A stretch of 64,000 bases of DNA, from positions 62,001 through 126,000 of the forward strand of contig NZ_JAHSPF010000012.1 of NCBI RefSeq assembly GCF_019132875.1, written 5' to 3'. Position 1 is the first letter of the stretch. Every line of letters begins with the position of its first letter. The notes under the pieces were generated by a model that was given only the letters and a program-made list of their open reading frames with translations, searched no databases and was not told the DNA's origin. Source of the DNA: Erwinia phyllosphaerae (GTDB taxonomy: Bacteria; Pseudomonadota; Gammaproteobacteria; Enterobacterales; Enterobacteriaceae). Shown one piece after another: positions 53,810 through 63,564 of the stretch. The position numbers and the translations under genes were made by a program.

Positions 53810-54766
53810 ATGAGTGATAAAATTCCGGTAGGCATCAGCGCCTGCCTGCTTGGCGACAGCGTCCGTTTTGATGGCGGCCACAAGCGCTGCGCTTTTGCCG
53901 CTGAAGATCTGGCTCCTTTTATGCGCTATGAACCCGTTTGTCCGGAAATGGCCATTGGTCTGCCAACGCCGCGCCCGGCGCTGCGTCTCACCGAGCAATC
54001 TGACGGTGCCGTTGAACTTTGCTTTAGCAATGGCAAGGGCGAGCCGCTGACCAATGAGATGCAGAGCTTTTCCGAGAAGAAGATCGCTAACCTGCATCAC
54101 CTTTGCGGCTATATCGTCTGCGCCAAATCGCCCAGCTGCGGTATGGAGCGGGTGCGCGTATATCAGCCGGAAAATAACAACAACCGTAAAGAAGGCATCG
54201 GTATCTTTACGCGCGAACTGATGAAGCAAATGCCGTGGTTGCCGGTGGAAGAAGACGGCAGGCTGCACGATCCTGTGCTGCGCGAAAACTTTGTTGAACG
54301 TATCTACACGCTGCATGAATTTAATCAGATGTGGCGCAGCGGCCTGACTCGCGGCAAGCTGATTGCCTTTCACAGCCGCTATAAGCTTTCATTGTTAGCC
54401 CACTCGCAGCCGGAATATCGTGAAATGGGGCGCTTTGTCGCCGCTGTGGAAAGCTGGTCTTCACTGGAAGCGTTTGCCTTTGAGTATCGTCAGCGCCTGA
54501 TGGACCTGTTGAAACACAAGGCGACGCGCGGCAACCATACCAACGTGATGATGCACGTTCAGGGCTACTTCCGGCCGCAGCTAAATGCGAAACAGCGCCA
54601 GGAACTGAGCTCGCTGATCGATCACTACCGGCAGGGGTTACAGCCGTTGCTGGCTCCGATGACATTGTTAAAGCACTACATGTCGGAATACCCCGATCCT
54701 TACCTGGCGCAGCAGCGCTATTTTGAACCCTATCCGGAAGCACTCCGCCTGCGTTACGGCCATTAA
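53810..54766 (+). CDS. TudS-DUF1722 (RudS-type) desulfidase, long-form YbgA
   Basis: 318-residue cytoplasmic protein in two parts. Residues about 1-150 are DUF523/TudS, a thiouracil desulfurase family with an iron-sulfur cluster; Cys12, Cys44 and Cys110 are the likely ligands (in SACLLG, PVCPE and SPSCGM). Residues about 190-310 are DUF1722, the only part present in E. coli YbgA. Proteins of this architecture (RudS) have been reported to remove sulfur from 4-thiouridine in tRNA. The gene lies 17 bp before phrB, which fits a near-UV theme because s4U8 is the tRNA photosensor. ATG 53810 has GGGGAG upstream. The activity of this protein is inferred. Confidence 0.85.
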   Translation: MSDKIPVGISACLLGDSVRFDGGHKRCAFAAEDLAPFMRYEPVCPEMAIGLPTPRPALRLTEQSDGAVELCFSNGKGEPLTNEMQSFSEKKIANLHHLCGYIVCAKSPSCGMERVRVYQPENNNNRKEGIGIFTRELMKQMPWLPVEEDGRLHDPVLRENFVERIYTLHEFNQMWRSGLTRGKLIAFHSRYKLSLLAHSQPEYREMGRFVAAVESWSSLEAFAFEYRQRLMDLLKHKATRGNHTNVMMHVQGYFRPQLNAKQRQELSSLIDHYRQGLQPLLAPMTLLKHYMSEYPDPYLAQQRYFEPYPEALRLRYGH

Positions 54767-54783
54767 TTTTTACACGGAGCTTT

Positions 54784-56202
54784 ATGGCTACCCACCTTGT
54801 CTGGATGCGCAACGATCTGCGCATCCACGATAACTACGCGCTTCATGCAGCCTGTCGTGACGAAAATGCTACCGTGCTGGCGCTTTATATCGCCACGCCA
54901 GAGCAGTGGCGCGCGCATGACATGTCGGCAAAGCAGGCCGCGTTTATTTATCAAAGCGTTCAGGATGTACAGCAGTCGCTGGCGGATAAAGGCATTCCGC
55001 TACACTATCTGCAATGTGATGACTTTTCTGCCGCCGTCGAAGCGCTGAAAGATTTTTGCCAGCAGCACAAGGTCGACAGGCTGTTTTACAACTATCAACA
55101 CGAAGTTAACGAAAGGCAGCGCGATGCCAAAGCGGAGCGCGAGCTTTACGACCTGGATGTTGTCTCGCAAGGGTTTGACGACGGACTGTTGCCGCCCGGT
55201 AGCGTACTGACGGGCAACCGCGAAATGTTCAAGGTCTTTACGCCCTTCAGTAAAGCTTTTGTGCGGAGGCTACGTGAAGGCATGCCGGAATGCGCACCCG
55301 CACCGAAACCCCGCAATCGGGCTCCCTTACAGGAGAAGCCTGCGCTAAAGCCTTTTGACTATCCGCAAGAGGAATTCGACGAAGAGCTTTTTCCCGCAGG
55401 TGAAAAAACGGCCATTCAGCGCCTGCGCGAATTCTGCCAACAGCCGGTGGTAGATTATGCGGCAAAGCGCGATACGCCAGCCACCGACGGCACCAGCCGT
55501 CTTTCGGTTTACCTGGTTACCGGCGTGCTTTCTCCCCGCCAGTGCCTTCATCGGCTGCTGCGCGAACATCCCGATGCGCTGGAAAACGAAAAAACCTTTA
55601 CCTGGCTTAACGAACTTATCTGGCGCGAATTCTATCGCCATCTGCTGGTTGCCTGGCCTGCGCTTTGTAAGCATCAGCCTTTTATCGGCTGGACCAAAAA
55701 CGTGCGGTGGCAAAGTAACGAAGAGCAGCTGACGGCCTGGCAGCAGGGAAAAACCGGTTATCCCATCGTCGATGCCGCCATGCGCCAGCTTAATACGCTG
55801 GGCTGGATGCATAACCGCCTACGTATGATTACCGCCAGTTTTTTGATTAAGGATCTGCTGATCGACTGGCGGATCGGCGAACGCTACTTTATGTCGCAGC
55901 TGATCGATGGCGATCTGGCGGCCAATAACGGTGGCTGGCAGTGGGCCGCTTCCAGCGGGAACGATGCCGCGCCTTACTTCCGCATCTTTAATCCGACCAC
56001 CCAGGGCGAGCGTTTCGATAAGCAGGGCGAATTTATTTATCGCTGGCTGCCGGAACTGAAAGATGTTCCCGTTCAGCATATCCATCAGCCGCAGGAGTGG
56101 GCGAAGAAAAACGGCGTGCGGCTCGACTACCCGCCACAGATTGTCGACCATAAAGAGGCCCGCAAGCGCGCGCTGGCTGCTTACGAGGCGGCAAGGAAAT
56201 AG
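54784..56202 (+). CDS. phrB: Deoxyribodipyrimidine photolyase PhrB
   Basis: Light-driven repair enzyme that splits cyclobutane pyrimidine dimers using FADH and a folate antenna. The 472 residues match E. coli. The N-terminal Rossmann domain is THLVWMRNDLRIHDNYAL. The C-terminal FAD domain carries WRTYW-type ELIWREFYRHLL, MRQLNTLGWMHNRLRM and GDLAANNGGWQWAASSGNDAAPYFRIFNP-region residues. It is co-directional with the RudS-type gene. Confidence 0.98.
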   Translation: MATHLVWMRNDLRIHDNYALHAACRDENATVLALYIATPEQWRAHDMSAKQAAFIYQSVQDVQQSLADKGIPLHYLQCDDFSAAVEALKDFCQQHKVDRLFYNYQHEVNERQRDAKAERELYDLDVVSQGFDDGLLPPGSVLTGNREMFKVFTPFSKAFVRRLREGMPECAPAPKPRNRAPLQEKPALKPFDYPQEEFDEELFPAGEKTAIQRLREFCQQPVVDYAAKRDTPATDGTSRLSVYLVTGVLSPRQCLHRLLREHPDALENEKTFTWLNELIWREFYRHLLVAWPALCKHQPFIGWTKNVRWQSNEEQLTAWQQGKTGYPIVDAAMRQLNTLGWMHNRLRMITASFLIKDLLIDWRIGERYFMSQLIDGDLAANNGGWQWAASSGNDAAPYFRIFNPTTQGERFDKQGEFIYRWLPELKDVPVQHIHQPQEWAKKNGVRLDYPPQIVDHKEARKRALAAYEAARK

Positions 56203-56264
56203 CCGTGCCCGGCACCGTCTGCTAAAGTTGCCGCATTCAGAACGTGAAAAGATCAGGATGCGCT

Positions 56265-57008
56265 ATGCAAAACAGTGAACTCGAAAAAATCGTTAATCAG
56301 CAGCTTAACAGCGCAGGCTTCAGCGACTATGCCCCGAACGGTCTTCAGGTTGAAGGCCGGGCGGAGATTCAAAAAATCGTTACCGGCGTGACGGCCTGCC
56401 AGGCGTTGCTGGATGAAGCGGTACGCCTGCAGGCGGATGCGGTACTGGTGCACCACGGCTACTTCTGGAAAAGCGAAGCCCAGGTGATTAAAGGGATGAA
56501 GCGCAACCGGCTAAAAACGCTGCTGGCGAACGATATCAACCTGTATGGCTGGCATCTGCCGCTGGACGCGCATCCCGAACTGGGCAATAACGCCCAGCTG
56601 GCAAAAATGTTTGGTATTGAGGTGAAAGGCGAAGTGATGCCGCTGGTTCCCTGGGGCGAGTTGGCCGAGCCTTTAACGGGTGAACAGCTAAAAGAACGTA
56701 TCGCTACCGTTCTGCAACGCGAACCGCTGCACTGTGGCGACAACGCGCCCGCGCAGATTCGTCGCGTGGCCTGGTGTTCCGGCGGCGGGCAGGGCTTTAT
56801 CGACGCGGCAGCGGCAGCTGGCGTAGATGCTTTTATCTCCGGGGAAGTTTCCGAGCAGACCATCCACAGCGCGCGCGAGCAGGGCATACACTTTTTTGGC
56901 GCAGGCCATCACGCTACCGAACGCGGCGGCATTAAAGCCTTAGGCGAGTGGCTGGCGCAACATCACGGCCTGGACGTCACCTTTATCGATATCGATAATC
57001 CAGCCTGA
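56265..57008 (+). CDS. ybgI: YbgI, Nif3-like dinuclear metal protein
   Basis: 247-residue protein, the same length as E. coli YbgI, which forms a toroidal hexamer with a dinuclear metal site per subunit. The metal-site signature VHHGYFWK and the C-terminal GHHATERGGI with GEVSEQTIH are intact. The family is labelled type 2 GTP cyclohydrolase I by similarity, but function in enterobacteria is not settled. The start MQNSELEKIVNQQL at 56265 has CAGGA upstream; a frame from 56244 is open but unsupported. It precedes the pxp genes as in E. coli. Confidence 0.94.
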   Translation: MQNSELEKIVNQQLNSAGFSDYAPNGLQVEGRAEIQKIVTGVTACQALLDEAVRLQADAVLVHHGYFWKSEAQVIKGMKRNRLKTLLANDINLYGWHLPLDAHPELGNNAQLAKMFGIEVKGEVMPLVPWGELAEPLTGEQLKERIATVLQREPLHCGDNAPAQIRRVAWCSGGGQGFIDAAAAAGVDAFISGEVSEQTIHSAREQGIHFFGAGHHATERGGIKALGEWLAQHHGLDVTFIDIDNPA

Positions 57009-57051
57009 AGACTAACGGGCGGTTACTGCGCCGCCCAAAGAGATGCCTGCG

Positions 57052-57258
57052 TCAGGGACTGGGCGCAACGGAAATCACAGAAAATCCTGCTACGCCATCC
57101 ACACCCGCTCCGGGGGCATGCTGTCGTGCCGTGTCCTGCAATATCGCCTCGTGCACCTCTTCCTGAGTAGGTTCGCCGTCGCTTTCCAGCAGGACTTCGT
57201 CAGATCGGGTTTGACCTTCCACTTCGTGTTCGTAAGTAATTTTATATGTCGTAGCCAT
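57052..57258 (-). CDS. Small acidic protein of unknown function
   Basis: 68 residues from ATG 57258, with GGAGG five bases upstream. The sequence begins MATTYKITYEHEVEGQT and is rich in Glu/Asp and Gly, with no signal peptide, membrane segment or cysteine. I do not recognise the family. It is opposite in direction to ybgI and pxpB, so it has its own promoter. The good ribosome-binding site and soluble composition argue for a real gene. Confidence 0.7.
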   Translation of the reverse strand: MATTYKITYEHEVEGQTRSDEVLLESDGEPTQEEVHEAILQDTARQHAPGAGVDGVAGFSVISVAPSP

Positions 57259-57440
57259 CAATACCTCCGTAAGACAGAAGTATTAAGCGTAGCTGCTGTG
57301 CAGCGCCTGCCGCGCTTTTTCGTCGTTTAACCTGGCGCAACCTTCTGTTACGTCAGCATTGACACCGCTATAACATTTCCGCATAACTGTTTCTTCTTTC
57401 TGGAAAACAGTGGCCTTGCCAACGGGCCCGGAGGAGCGTT

Positions 57441-58097
57441 TTGCAACGAGCACGTTGTTACCTTTTAGGCGAACGCGCGGTAGTGCTTGAGCTGGAACCC
57501 CCCGTCACTCTTGAGAGCCAGCAGCGTATTTGGGGCCTGTCGCAGCGGCTGGCCGATCGTGCAGAGGTGACGGAGGTCATTCCCGGCATGAACAACATTA
57601 CGGTGATCCTGAGCAACCCGGAGCAGCATGCGCTGGACGCCATCGAATGGCTGCAAAGCTGGTGGGAAAAAAGCGAAGCGCTGGTGCTGGAAACGCGTGA
57701 AATTACTATTCCGGTAATTTACGGCGGCGCGGCAGGGCCAGATCTGGAGGTTGTGGCGCGCCACAGCAAGCTGACGGCAAAGCAGGTAGTGGAGGCGCAT
57801 GCGGCAGGCCGCTATGTGGTTTTCTTCATTGGTTTCCAGCCAGGCTTTCCCTATCTGGCCGGACTGGACGAGCGGCTTTACACGCCGCGCCGCGCCGAAC
57901 CCCGCATTCAGGTGCCTGCCGGTTCGGTTGGCATCGGCGGTAGCCAGACGGGCGTTTATCCGCTTGCCGCGCCCGGCGGCTGGCAGCTTATCGGCCAGAC
58001 TTCCGTTGCACTGTTTACGCCCGAACAACAACCGCCAACCTTTCTGCGGCCGGGTGATAACGTCCGCTTTGTGCCGCAAAAGGAGGGCGTATGCTGA
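57441..58097 (+). CDS. pxpB: 5-oxoprolinase subunit PxpB
   Basis: Subunit of the ATP-dependent PxpABC 5-oxoprolinase that converts 5-oxoproline to glutamate. The 218-residue protein (KipI-like) begins [21 protein letters not shown], matching E. coli. The start is TTG at 57441 with GGAGG upstream. The C-terminal [25 protein letters not shown] is characteristic. It overlaps pxpC by 7 bp. Confidence 0.97.
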   Translation: MQRARCYLLGERAVVLELEPPVTLESQQRIWGLSQRLADRAEVTEVIPGMNNITVILSNPEQHALDAIEWLQSWWEKSEALVLETREITIPVIYGGAAGPDLEVVARHSKLTAKQVVEAHAAGRYVVFFIGFQPGFPYLAGLDERLYTPRRAEPRIQVPAGSVGIGGSQTGVYPLAAPGGWQLIGQTSVALFTPEQQPPTFLRPGDNVRFVPQKEGVC

Positions 58098-59023
58098 AAA
58101 TCATTCGCGCCGGGATGAGTACCACGCTACAGGATGCGGGCCGCACCGGCTGGCGTCAGTACGGTATCGGCAGCGGCGGCGTGCTGGATTACCCGGCGAT
58201 GGCAACGGCTAACCTGCTGGTCGGCAATGATAAAAACAGCCCGGTGCTGGAAATCACGCTGGGGCAGTTCTGTGCGGAATTTACCCGTGACGGCTGGATA
58301 GCGTTGACCGGTGCAGGCTGCCGCGCAGAGCTGGACGGCAAGCCTGTCTGGACCGGCTGGCGCACCGCCGTACGTAAAGGCTCGCGGCTGACCCTCAAAA
58401 TGCCGTTGCGGGGAATGCGCAGCTATTTAGCGCTGGACGGCAGCTTTGCCGCCGTGCCGGTTTTAGGATCGTGCAGTACGGATATCAAAACCGGCTTTGG
58501 CGGTTTTGCCGGACGCCAGATTGAAGATGGCGACAGCCTGCCGCTGGGCGAGCCTGGCCGCGTTTTCCGCAAACCGGCGGGCGTTCGCCAACTGCTGTTT
58601 GATAACCGCGTTCGGGCAATGATCGGGCCTGAATACCATGAGTTCAGCCGTGAGAGCCGGGACCTGTTCTGGCGCACCAGCTGGCGGCTCAGCCCGCAGA
58701 GTAACCGCATGGGCTATCGCCTGGAGGGCCGCGTGCTGGCTCGTCAGGCAGAGCGCGAAATGCTATCGCACGGCCTGCTGCCCGGCGTCATTCAGGTGCC
58801 GCCAAACGGCCAGCCGATTGTCCTGATGGCGGATGCGCAAACCACCGGCGGCTATCCGCGTATTGCCTGCGTTATTGAGGCGGATCTTTATCATCTGGCG
58901 CAAATCCGCCTGGGCGAGCCCATCCATTTTATTCACTGCACGTTAGAAGAGGCATTACAGGCGAAGCGCGAACGCCAGCGCTCGCTGGAGCAAATGGCCT
59001 GGGGATTAGCCAATGAAGATTGA
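58091..59023 (+). CDS. pxpC: 5-oxoprolinase subunit PxpC
   Basis: KipA-like subunit of 310 residues with a cyclophilin-like fold. It carries the N-terminal [24 protein letters not shown] and the C-terminal block with [17 protein letters not shown] followed by TGGYPRIA. The gene overlaps pxpB at its start and pxpA by 11 bp at its end, so the three subunits are translationally coupled. Confidence 0.97.
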   Translation: MLKIIRAGMSTTLQDAGRTGWRQYGIGSGGVLDYPAMATANLLVGNDKNSPVLEITLGQFCAEFTRDGWIALTGAGCRAELDGKPVWTGWRTAVRKGSRLTLKMPLRGMRSYLALDGSFAAVPVLGSCSTDIKTGFGGFAGRQIEDGDSLPLGEPGRVFRKPAGVRQLLFDNRVRAMIGPEYHEFSRESRDLFWRTSWRLSPQSNRMGYRLEGRVLARQAEREMLSHGLLPGVIQVPPNGQPIVLMADAQTTGGYPRIACVIEADLYHLAQIRLGEPIHFIHCTLEEALQAKRERQRSLEQMAWGLANED

Positions 59024-59750
59024 TTTAAACGCCGACCTGGGCGAGGGCTGTGACCACGATCGCGAACTGCTACAGCTGGTCTCATCGGCCAATATCGCCT
59101 GCGGTTTTCATGCCGGAGATGCGGACACCATGCGACAGTCCGTGCGCTGGGCGCTGGAATATAACGTTCAGATTGGCGCGCATCCGTCATTTCCGGATCG
59201 GGAAAACTTTGGCCGTACGCGCTTTACCCTTCCGCCAGAGACGGTTTATGCGCAAACGCTGGAGCAGATTGGCGCGCTTCAGGCTATTGCGCAAAGCGAA
59301 GGCGGCAGCGTAACCCACGTCAAGCCACACGGCATGCTTTATAACCAGGCCGCACAAGAGCCGGCGCTGGCAGAGGCGATTGCTCGCGCGGTAAAAGCAG
59401 CGGATCCGCAACTGGTGTTGGTTGGCCTGGCAGGAAGCGAATCTATTAAGGCCGCCAGAAAAGCAGGGCTGATGACCAGGGAAGAAGTTTTTGCCGATCG
59501 CGGCTATCAGGCCGACGGTTCGCTGGTGCCGCGCTCGCAACCGGGCGCGCTGATAGAAAGCGACGAGCAGGCGATTAGCCAGACGCTGGACATGGTGCAG
59601 CTGGGCAAGGTTCGCGCTATCACCGGTGAGTGGGTAGATGTAAAAGCCGAGACCGTGTGCCTGCACGGCGACGGTGCGCACGCGCTCGTCTTTGCGCGTC
59701 AGCTGCGCGCCGCTTTCGCTCGTCACGCTATCACCGTCAGCGGCCGTTAA
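59013..59750 (+). CDS. pxpA: 5-oxoprolinase subunit PxpA (LamB/YcsF family)
   Basis: 245-residue subunit with the family start [16 protein letters not shown] and the conserved [14 protein letters not shown] and [11 protein letters not shown]. Together with PxpB and PxpC it hydrolyses 5-oxoproline using ATP. It is followed by a hairpin and then by the DUF969/DUF979 pair. Confidence 0.97.
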   Translation: MKIDLNADLGEGCDHDRELLQLVSSANIACGFHAGDADTMRQSVRWALEYNVQIGAHPSFPDRENFGRTRFTLPPETVYAQTLEQIGALQAIAQSEGGSVTHVKPHGMLYNQAAQEPALAEAIARAVKAADPQLVLVGLAGSESIKAARKAGLMTREEVFADRGYQADGSLVPRSQPGALIESDEQAISQTLDMVQLGKVRAITGEWVDVKAETVCLHGDGAHALVFARQLRAAFARHAITVSGR

Positions 59751-59802
59751 CCCGGCCCTCTCTCAAATCGCTATCTGGCATTGCCTTTGCATTCTTTTTC
59801 AC

Positions 59803-59832
59803 TGGCCGTTTTCGCGACGGCCATTTTATTTT
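59803..59832 (+). terminator. Hairpin between pxpA and the DUF969 gene
   Basis: Stem TGGCCGT/ACGGCCA with a 7-base loop, followed by TTTTATTTTCT. It can act as a terminator or attenuator splitting pxpBCA from the downstream membrane genes. Confidence 0.7.
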
Positions 59833-59886
59833 CTCTCCCTTACTGCGCTGCAGGTTACAAAGACTCATTTATTATCAGGAGGATAA

Positions 59887-60615
59887 ATGGAGAACGCCGT
59901 CAATCTCTGGCCGCTGGTGGGTATTGCCGCCATCGTGCTGGGTTTTCTGTTACGTTTTAACCCCGTGCTGGTGGTATTGGTAGCCGGACTGATCACCGGT
60001 CTGGCGGCGAAGATGCCGGTCGCCGATATTCTGGAAAAGCTGGGCAGCGGATTTTTAAATACCCGCAACCTGCCGTTAATTCTGCTGCTGCCGCTGGTGG
60101 TTATTGGCCTGCTGGAGCGTCACGGGTTAAAAGAGCGGGCGCAGGCCTGGATTGCCCAAATCAAAAGCGCCACGGCGGGAAGACTGCTGATGGTTTATTT
60201 GCTGGTGCGCGAACTCACCGCGGCAATGGGGCTGACCAGCCTTGGCGGCCATCCGCAGATGGTGCGGCCGCTGCTGGCCCCGATGGCAGAAGGCGCGACG
60301 GAGAATCGCTACGGCGAACTGCCGCCTGACGTTCGCCATCGTCTGCGCGCAATGGCGGCGGCAACCGATAACGTCGGGCTGTTTTTTGGCGAAGATATTT
60401 TCGTCGCCTTCGGTGCCATTATCTTTATGCATAACTTTATGCAGGAGTCGGCCGGTATTGAAACCGATCCGCTAAAGATTGCTGTCTGGGGCATTCCAAC
60501 GGCCATTTGCGCTTTCCTGATCCACGCTTTCCGCCTGCGTCGTCTGGATAAAAAGCTGGCTGCCGAACTGTCGGCTCTGAACGCGCAGGCGTTGCAAAGC
60601 AAAGGAGGGCGCTGA
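59887..60615 (+). CDS. DUF969 membrane protein, candidate 5-oxoproline transporter subunit
   Basis: 242-residue polytopic membrane protein with hydrophobic segments near 8-40, 55-75 and 175-215. Family blocks such as LTAAMGLTSLGGHPQMVRPL are visible. The start ATG 59887 has AGGAGGA upstream. It overlaps the DUF979 gene (TGATG). DUF969 and DUF979 proteins occur as a pair, often next to pcp or 5-oxoprolinase genes. A role in moving pyroglutamate or pyroglutamyl peptides is inferred from that context. Confidence 0.88.
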   Translation: MENAVNLWPLVGIAAIVLGFLLRFNPVLVVLVAGLITGLAAKMPVADILEKLGSGFLNTRNLPLILLLPLVVIGLLERHGLKERAQAWIAQIKSATAGRLLMVYLLVRELTAAMGLTSLGGHPQMVRPLLAPMAEGATENRYGELPPDVRHRLRAMAAATDNVGLFFGEDIFVAFGAIIFMHNFMQESAGIETDPLKIAVWGIPTAICAFLIHAFRLRRLDKKLAAELSALNAQALQSKGGR

Positions 60616-61604
60616 TGTTTCAGCTGCATTATCTTTACTGGCTGGCGGGATTGATTCTGCTGGTCGTGGCCGTGATGTCATGGCGGGACGAGAAAAATCC
60701 ACGCCGTTTAACTACCGGCTTGTTCTGGGCGCTGTATGGCTTGGTCTTTTTTATCGGCGATGGGGCCGCAGCATGGCTTGGTGCGCGAACGCTGCATATC
60801 GCCATTGGTCTGGTGGTGGTGGTTATGGCGCTGATTGCCGGTCTGGGCGGCGTGAAGCTGGGTTCTTATCATCAGCGTACGCCGCAGGAAAGAGAAGCGA
60901 GCGCTAAGCGTCTCGGTAACCGCCTGTTTCTGCCCGCGCTGGCCATTCCCGTGGTTACGGTGATTGGCGTACTGCTGTTTAACAATCTGCCCGGTTTACG
61001 TACGGCGGTCTTTGGCGCGGGCAATAACGCCACGCTGGTCACGCTGTTTTCGATGATGGTGGGCTGTCTGGCAGGCTGGCTGATTGCGCTAAAAATGACG
61101 CGTGAGGCACCCGCGCAGTCAGTTCAGGAGGCGCGTCGCCTGCTGGATGCTATCGGCTGGGCGTTTATTCTGCCGCAGATCCTTGCCACGCTTGGCCTGC
61201 TGTTTACCGCCGCCGGCATGGGTACGGCTATATCTCACCTGACGGAAACCTGGCTTGCCGTTGATAATCGTTTTGTTGCAGTGGCGACTTATGCCATTGG
61301 TATGGCGCTGTTGACGATGGTAATGGGTAACGCTTTTGCGGCCTTCCCGATCGTCACCGCCGGTATCGGTATTCCCATTCTGGTCGTGCAGCATCACGGC
61401 GATCCGGCGGTAATGGCGGCCATCGGCATGTTTTCCGGCTACTGCGGCTCGCTGATGACGCCAATGGCCGCCAATTTCAATATCGTTCCCGCCGCGCTGC
61501 TGGAGCTTCCTGACCGCAATGCGGTGATCAAAGCTCAGGTACCAACCGGCGTGCTATTGTTAATAGTGAATATTTTCCTTCTCTGGTTCCTGATGTTCCG
61601 CTGA
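60615..61604 (+). CDS. DUF979 membrane protein, candidate 5-oxoproline transporter subunit
   Basis: 329-residue polytopic membrane protein with about nine hydrophobic segments, typical of a permease. Notable blocks are [21 protein letters not shown] and [27 protein letters not shown] near the C-terminus, where [15 protein letters not shown] looks like a conserved re-entrant or substrate-site segment. It is coupled to the DUF969 gene at the start and lies 8 bp before pcp. Confidence 0.88.
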   Translation: MFQLHYLYWLAGLILLVVAVMSWRDEKNPRRLTTGLFWALYGLVFFIGDGAAAWLGARTLHIAIGLVVVVMALIAGLGGVKLGSYHQRTPQEREASAKRLGNRLFLPALAIPVVTVIGVLLFNNLPGLRTAVFGAGNNATLVTLFSMMVGCLAGWLIALKMTREAPAQSVQEARRLLDAIGWAFILPQILATLGLLFTAAGMGTAISHLTETWLAVDNRFVAVATYAIGMALLTMVMGNAFAAFPIVTAGIGIPILVVQHHGDPAVMAAIGMFSGYCGSLMTPMAANFNIVPAALLELPDRNAVIKAQVPTGVLLLIVNIFLLWFLMFR

Positions 61605-61612
61605 GGTTACTG

Positions 61613-62254
61613 ATGAAAAACGTACTGATCGCCGCGTTTGAGCCGTTTGAAGGTGAACCGGTTAATGCTTCCTGGGAAGCCGTTAGCCAGCTGCATGAGC
61701 GCTTAATCTGCGGCGCACGGGTAGTGGCGAAGCAGCTTCCCTGCGTGTTTGGCGAATCGCTGACGGAGCTGCATAAAGCCATGGACGAGCTGGCGCCGGA
61801 GCTGGTTATCGTGGTGGGGCAGGCCAACGGCCGACCTGATATCACGGTTGAGCGGGTAGCCATCAACATTGACGACGCGCGCATTGCCGATAATGCAGGC
61901 CAGCAGCCCGTGGACGAACGCATTGTAGAGGATGGCCCGGCCGCGTATTTCACCACGCTGCCGATCAAGGCCATTGTGGAAGGCATTCGCGAAGCCGATA
62001 TTCCCGCCTCGGTCTCGCAAACGGCTGGCACCTTTGTTTGCAATCACGTGCTGTACGGGCTGCTGCACCGGCAGGTAAAGCAGGGTGGTCGCGGCGGCTT
62101 TATCCACGTTCCGTATCTGCCGCAGCAGGCGGTCAGGCATCCGGGCGCGGCCAGCATGCCGTTACAGACGGTGGTGCTGGCGCTGGAGATGGCGCTTACC
62201 ATCACGCTAACCGTTGAGCAAGATATAAAACTGACGGGAGGCGCTACCCATTAA
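61613..62254 (+). CDS. pcp: Pyrrolidone-carboxylate peptidase (pyroglutamyl peptidase I)
   Basis: Cysteine peptidase (family C15) that removes N-terminal pyroglutamate from peptides in the cytoplasm. The catalytic triad is visible: Glu80 ([13 protein letters not shown]), Cys143 ([14 protein letters not shown]) and His165 ([12 protein letters not shown]). The 213 residues match the family. The product, 5-oxoproline, is the substrate of PxpABC encoded upstream. Confidence 0.97.
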   Translation: MKNVLIAAFEPFEGEPVNASWEAVSQLHERLICGARVVAKQLPCVFGESLTELHKAMDELAPELVIVVGQANGRPDITVERVAINIDDARIADNAGQQPVDERIVEDGPAAYFTTLPIKAIVEGIREADIPASVSQTAGTFVCNHVLYGLLHRQVKQGGRGGFIHVPYLPQQAVRHPGAASMPLQTVVLALEMALTITLTVEQDIKLTGGATH

Positions 62255-62274
62255 TCGACTAACAAGGAGGCACC

Positions 62275-63066
62275 ATGCCGGAAGGCCCTGAAATCCGCCG
62301 CGCTGCGGACAAACTGGAACAGGCGATTAAAGGCAAAACGCTGACCGAGGTCTGGTTTGCTTTCCCCCAGTTAAAAACCTACGAATCTTCGCTGACCGGC
62401 GAACGCGTTGAGGCCATAGAAACGCGTGGCAAGGCAATTCTGACCCACTTCTCTAACGGATTGATTTTGTATAGCCATAACCAGCTGTACGGCGTCTGGC
62501 GCGTCGTCAAGAGCGGCACCGAGCCGCAAAGCAATCGCGTGCTGCGCGTTAAGCTGGCGGCGGAAGACAAAACGCTGCTGCTGTACAGCGCTTCCGATAT
62601 CGAACTACTCAATGAAGACACGCTGGCAGCACATCCTTTTCTGCTGCGCGTTGGGCCGGACGTGCTGGATATGACGTTAACGGTGGCAGAGGTGAAAGAA
62701 CGCCTGCTTTCAACGCGCTTCCGGCGACGCCAGTTTAGCGGCCTGCTGCTGGATCAGGCTTTTCTGGCCGGGCTGGGCAACTATTTACGCGTGGAAATTC
62801 TCTGGCAGGCCGGTCTCGCGCCGCAGCGTAAAGCACAGGATCTGGACGCAGAACAGCTGGATACGCTGGCGGAGGCGCTGCTGGCAATCCCGCGCCTGTC
62901 TTATAAAACGCGCGGCGTAGCCAAAGAGAACAAACATCACGGCGCGCTGTTCAGCTTTAAGGTTTTTCATCGTGCGGGGAAAAAGTGCGAGCGCTGCGGT
63001 GGGATTATTGAAAAAACGTCGCTGTCATCGCGGCCGTTTTACTGGTGCCCAGGTTGTCAATATTAA
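62275..63066 (+). CDS. nei: Endonuclease VIII Nei
   Basis: Base-excision repair glycosylase/AP lyase for oxidised pyrimidines. The 263 residues match E. coli. The catalytic N-terminus [14 protein letters not shown] (Pro nucleophile after Met removal, then Glu), the H2TH region and the C-terminal zinc finger with CERCGG and WCPGC are intact. The start has AAGGAGG upstream. Confidence 0.98.
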   Translation: MPEGPEIRRAADKLEQAIKGKTLTEVWFAFPQLKTYESSLTGERVEAIETRGKAILTHFSNGLILYSHNQLYGVWRVVKSGTEPQSNRVLRVKLAAEDKTLLLYSASDIELLNEDTLAAHPFLLRVGPDVLDMTLTVAEVKERLLSTRFRRRQFSGLLLDQAFLAGLGNYLRVEILWQAGLAPQRKAQDLDAEQLDTLAEALLAIPRLSYKTRGVAKENKHHGALFSFKVFHRAGKKCERCGGIIEKTSLSSRPFYWCPGCQY

Positions 63067-63291
63067 GATCTCGTATTTTGAGAATATTGTTGATAAAAAA
63101 TGGGCTGTTTATTTAAAATATTAATGATGTGTTTTTTATTTTTTTTCTGATGTTGCCCTTTTAATAAGGGCATGCAGTTTATTTTCGGTTGGATCGCTTT
63201 TACAGCAAGCGGGTATTTTAAAATAAGGAGGAAGGGCATAAGCTAAGCAGGCTACTACCCACATATATATAATTTCTAACAGGTAAATATA

Positions 63292-63468
63292 ATGAATTCC
63301 AAAATTAAATATTTTCTAATTATGACTACGCTGGCTGGTGTTCTGAATACGTCTCTGGCCATTGCTGCTTCTAAGTGTACGCCCGCTACGGCAGACGGAA
63401 TAAGCTGCGTCTGTTTGCCCGACCCTGTCGGCTGTATTGATAGTAACGACGGCGGTCTTCGTCCTTAA
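63292..63468 (+). CDS. Small exported cysteine-rich peptide, function unknown
   Basis: A 58-codon gene. The first 26 residues form a good signal peptide (MNSKIKYFLIMTTLAGVLNT then SLAIA). The predicted mature peptide of about 32 residues has four cysteines at 29, 39, 41 and 48, spaced C-x9-C-x-C-x6-C, and ends DSNDGGLRP. An AGGT ribosome-binding site lies eight bases upstream. The upstream 220 bp is A+T-rich, and a terminator shared in space with gltA follows. I know of no named family. It could be a secreted disulfide-bonded peptide such as a bacteriocin-like molecule or a periplasmic factor; no immunity or export gene adjoins it. Confidence 0.65.
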   Translation: MNSKIKYFLIMTTLAGVLNTSLAIAASKCTPATADGISCVCLPDPVGCIDSNDGGLRP

Positions 63469-63519
63469 TCTTTTTGCCTCATGATAATACCCAGCTATTG
63501 AAAAGCTTAATGTTATTAA

Positions 63520-63544
63520 TAAAAAAGCGCCGCAGTGCGGCGCT
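63520..63544 (-). terminator. Terminator of gltA
   Basis: Stem AGCGCCGC/GCGGCGCT with a three-base loop (63526-63544), followed on the minus strand by a T-run. It lies about 20 bp past the gltA stop. Confidence 0.92.
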
Positions 63545-63564
63545 TCTGCTCTTACAGCATGAGA

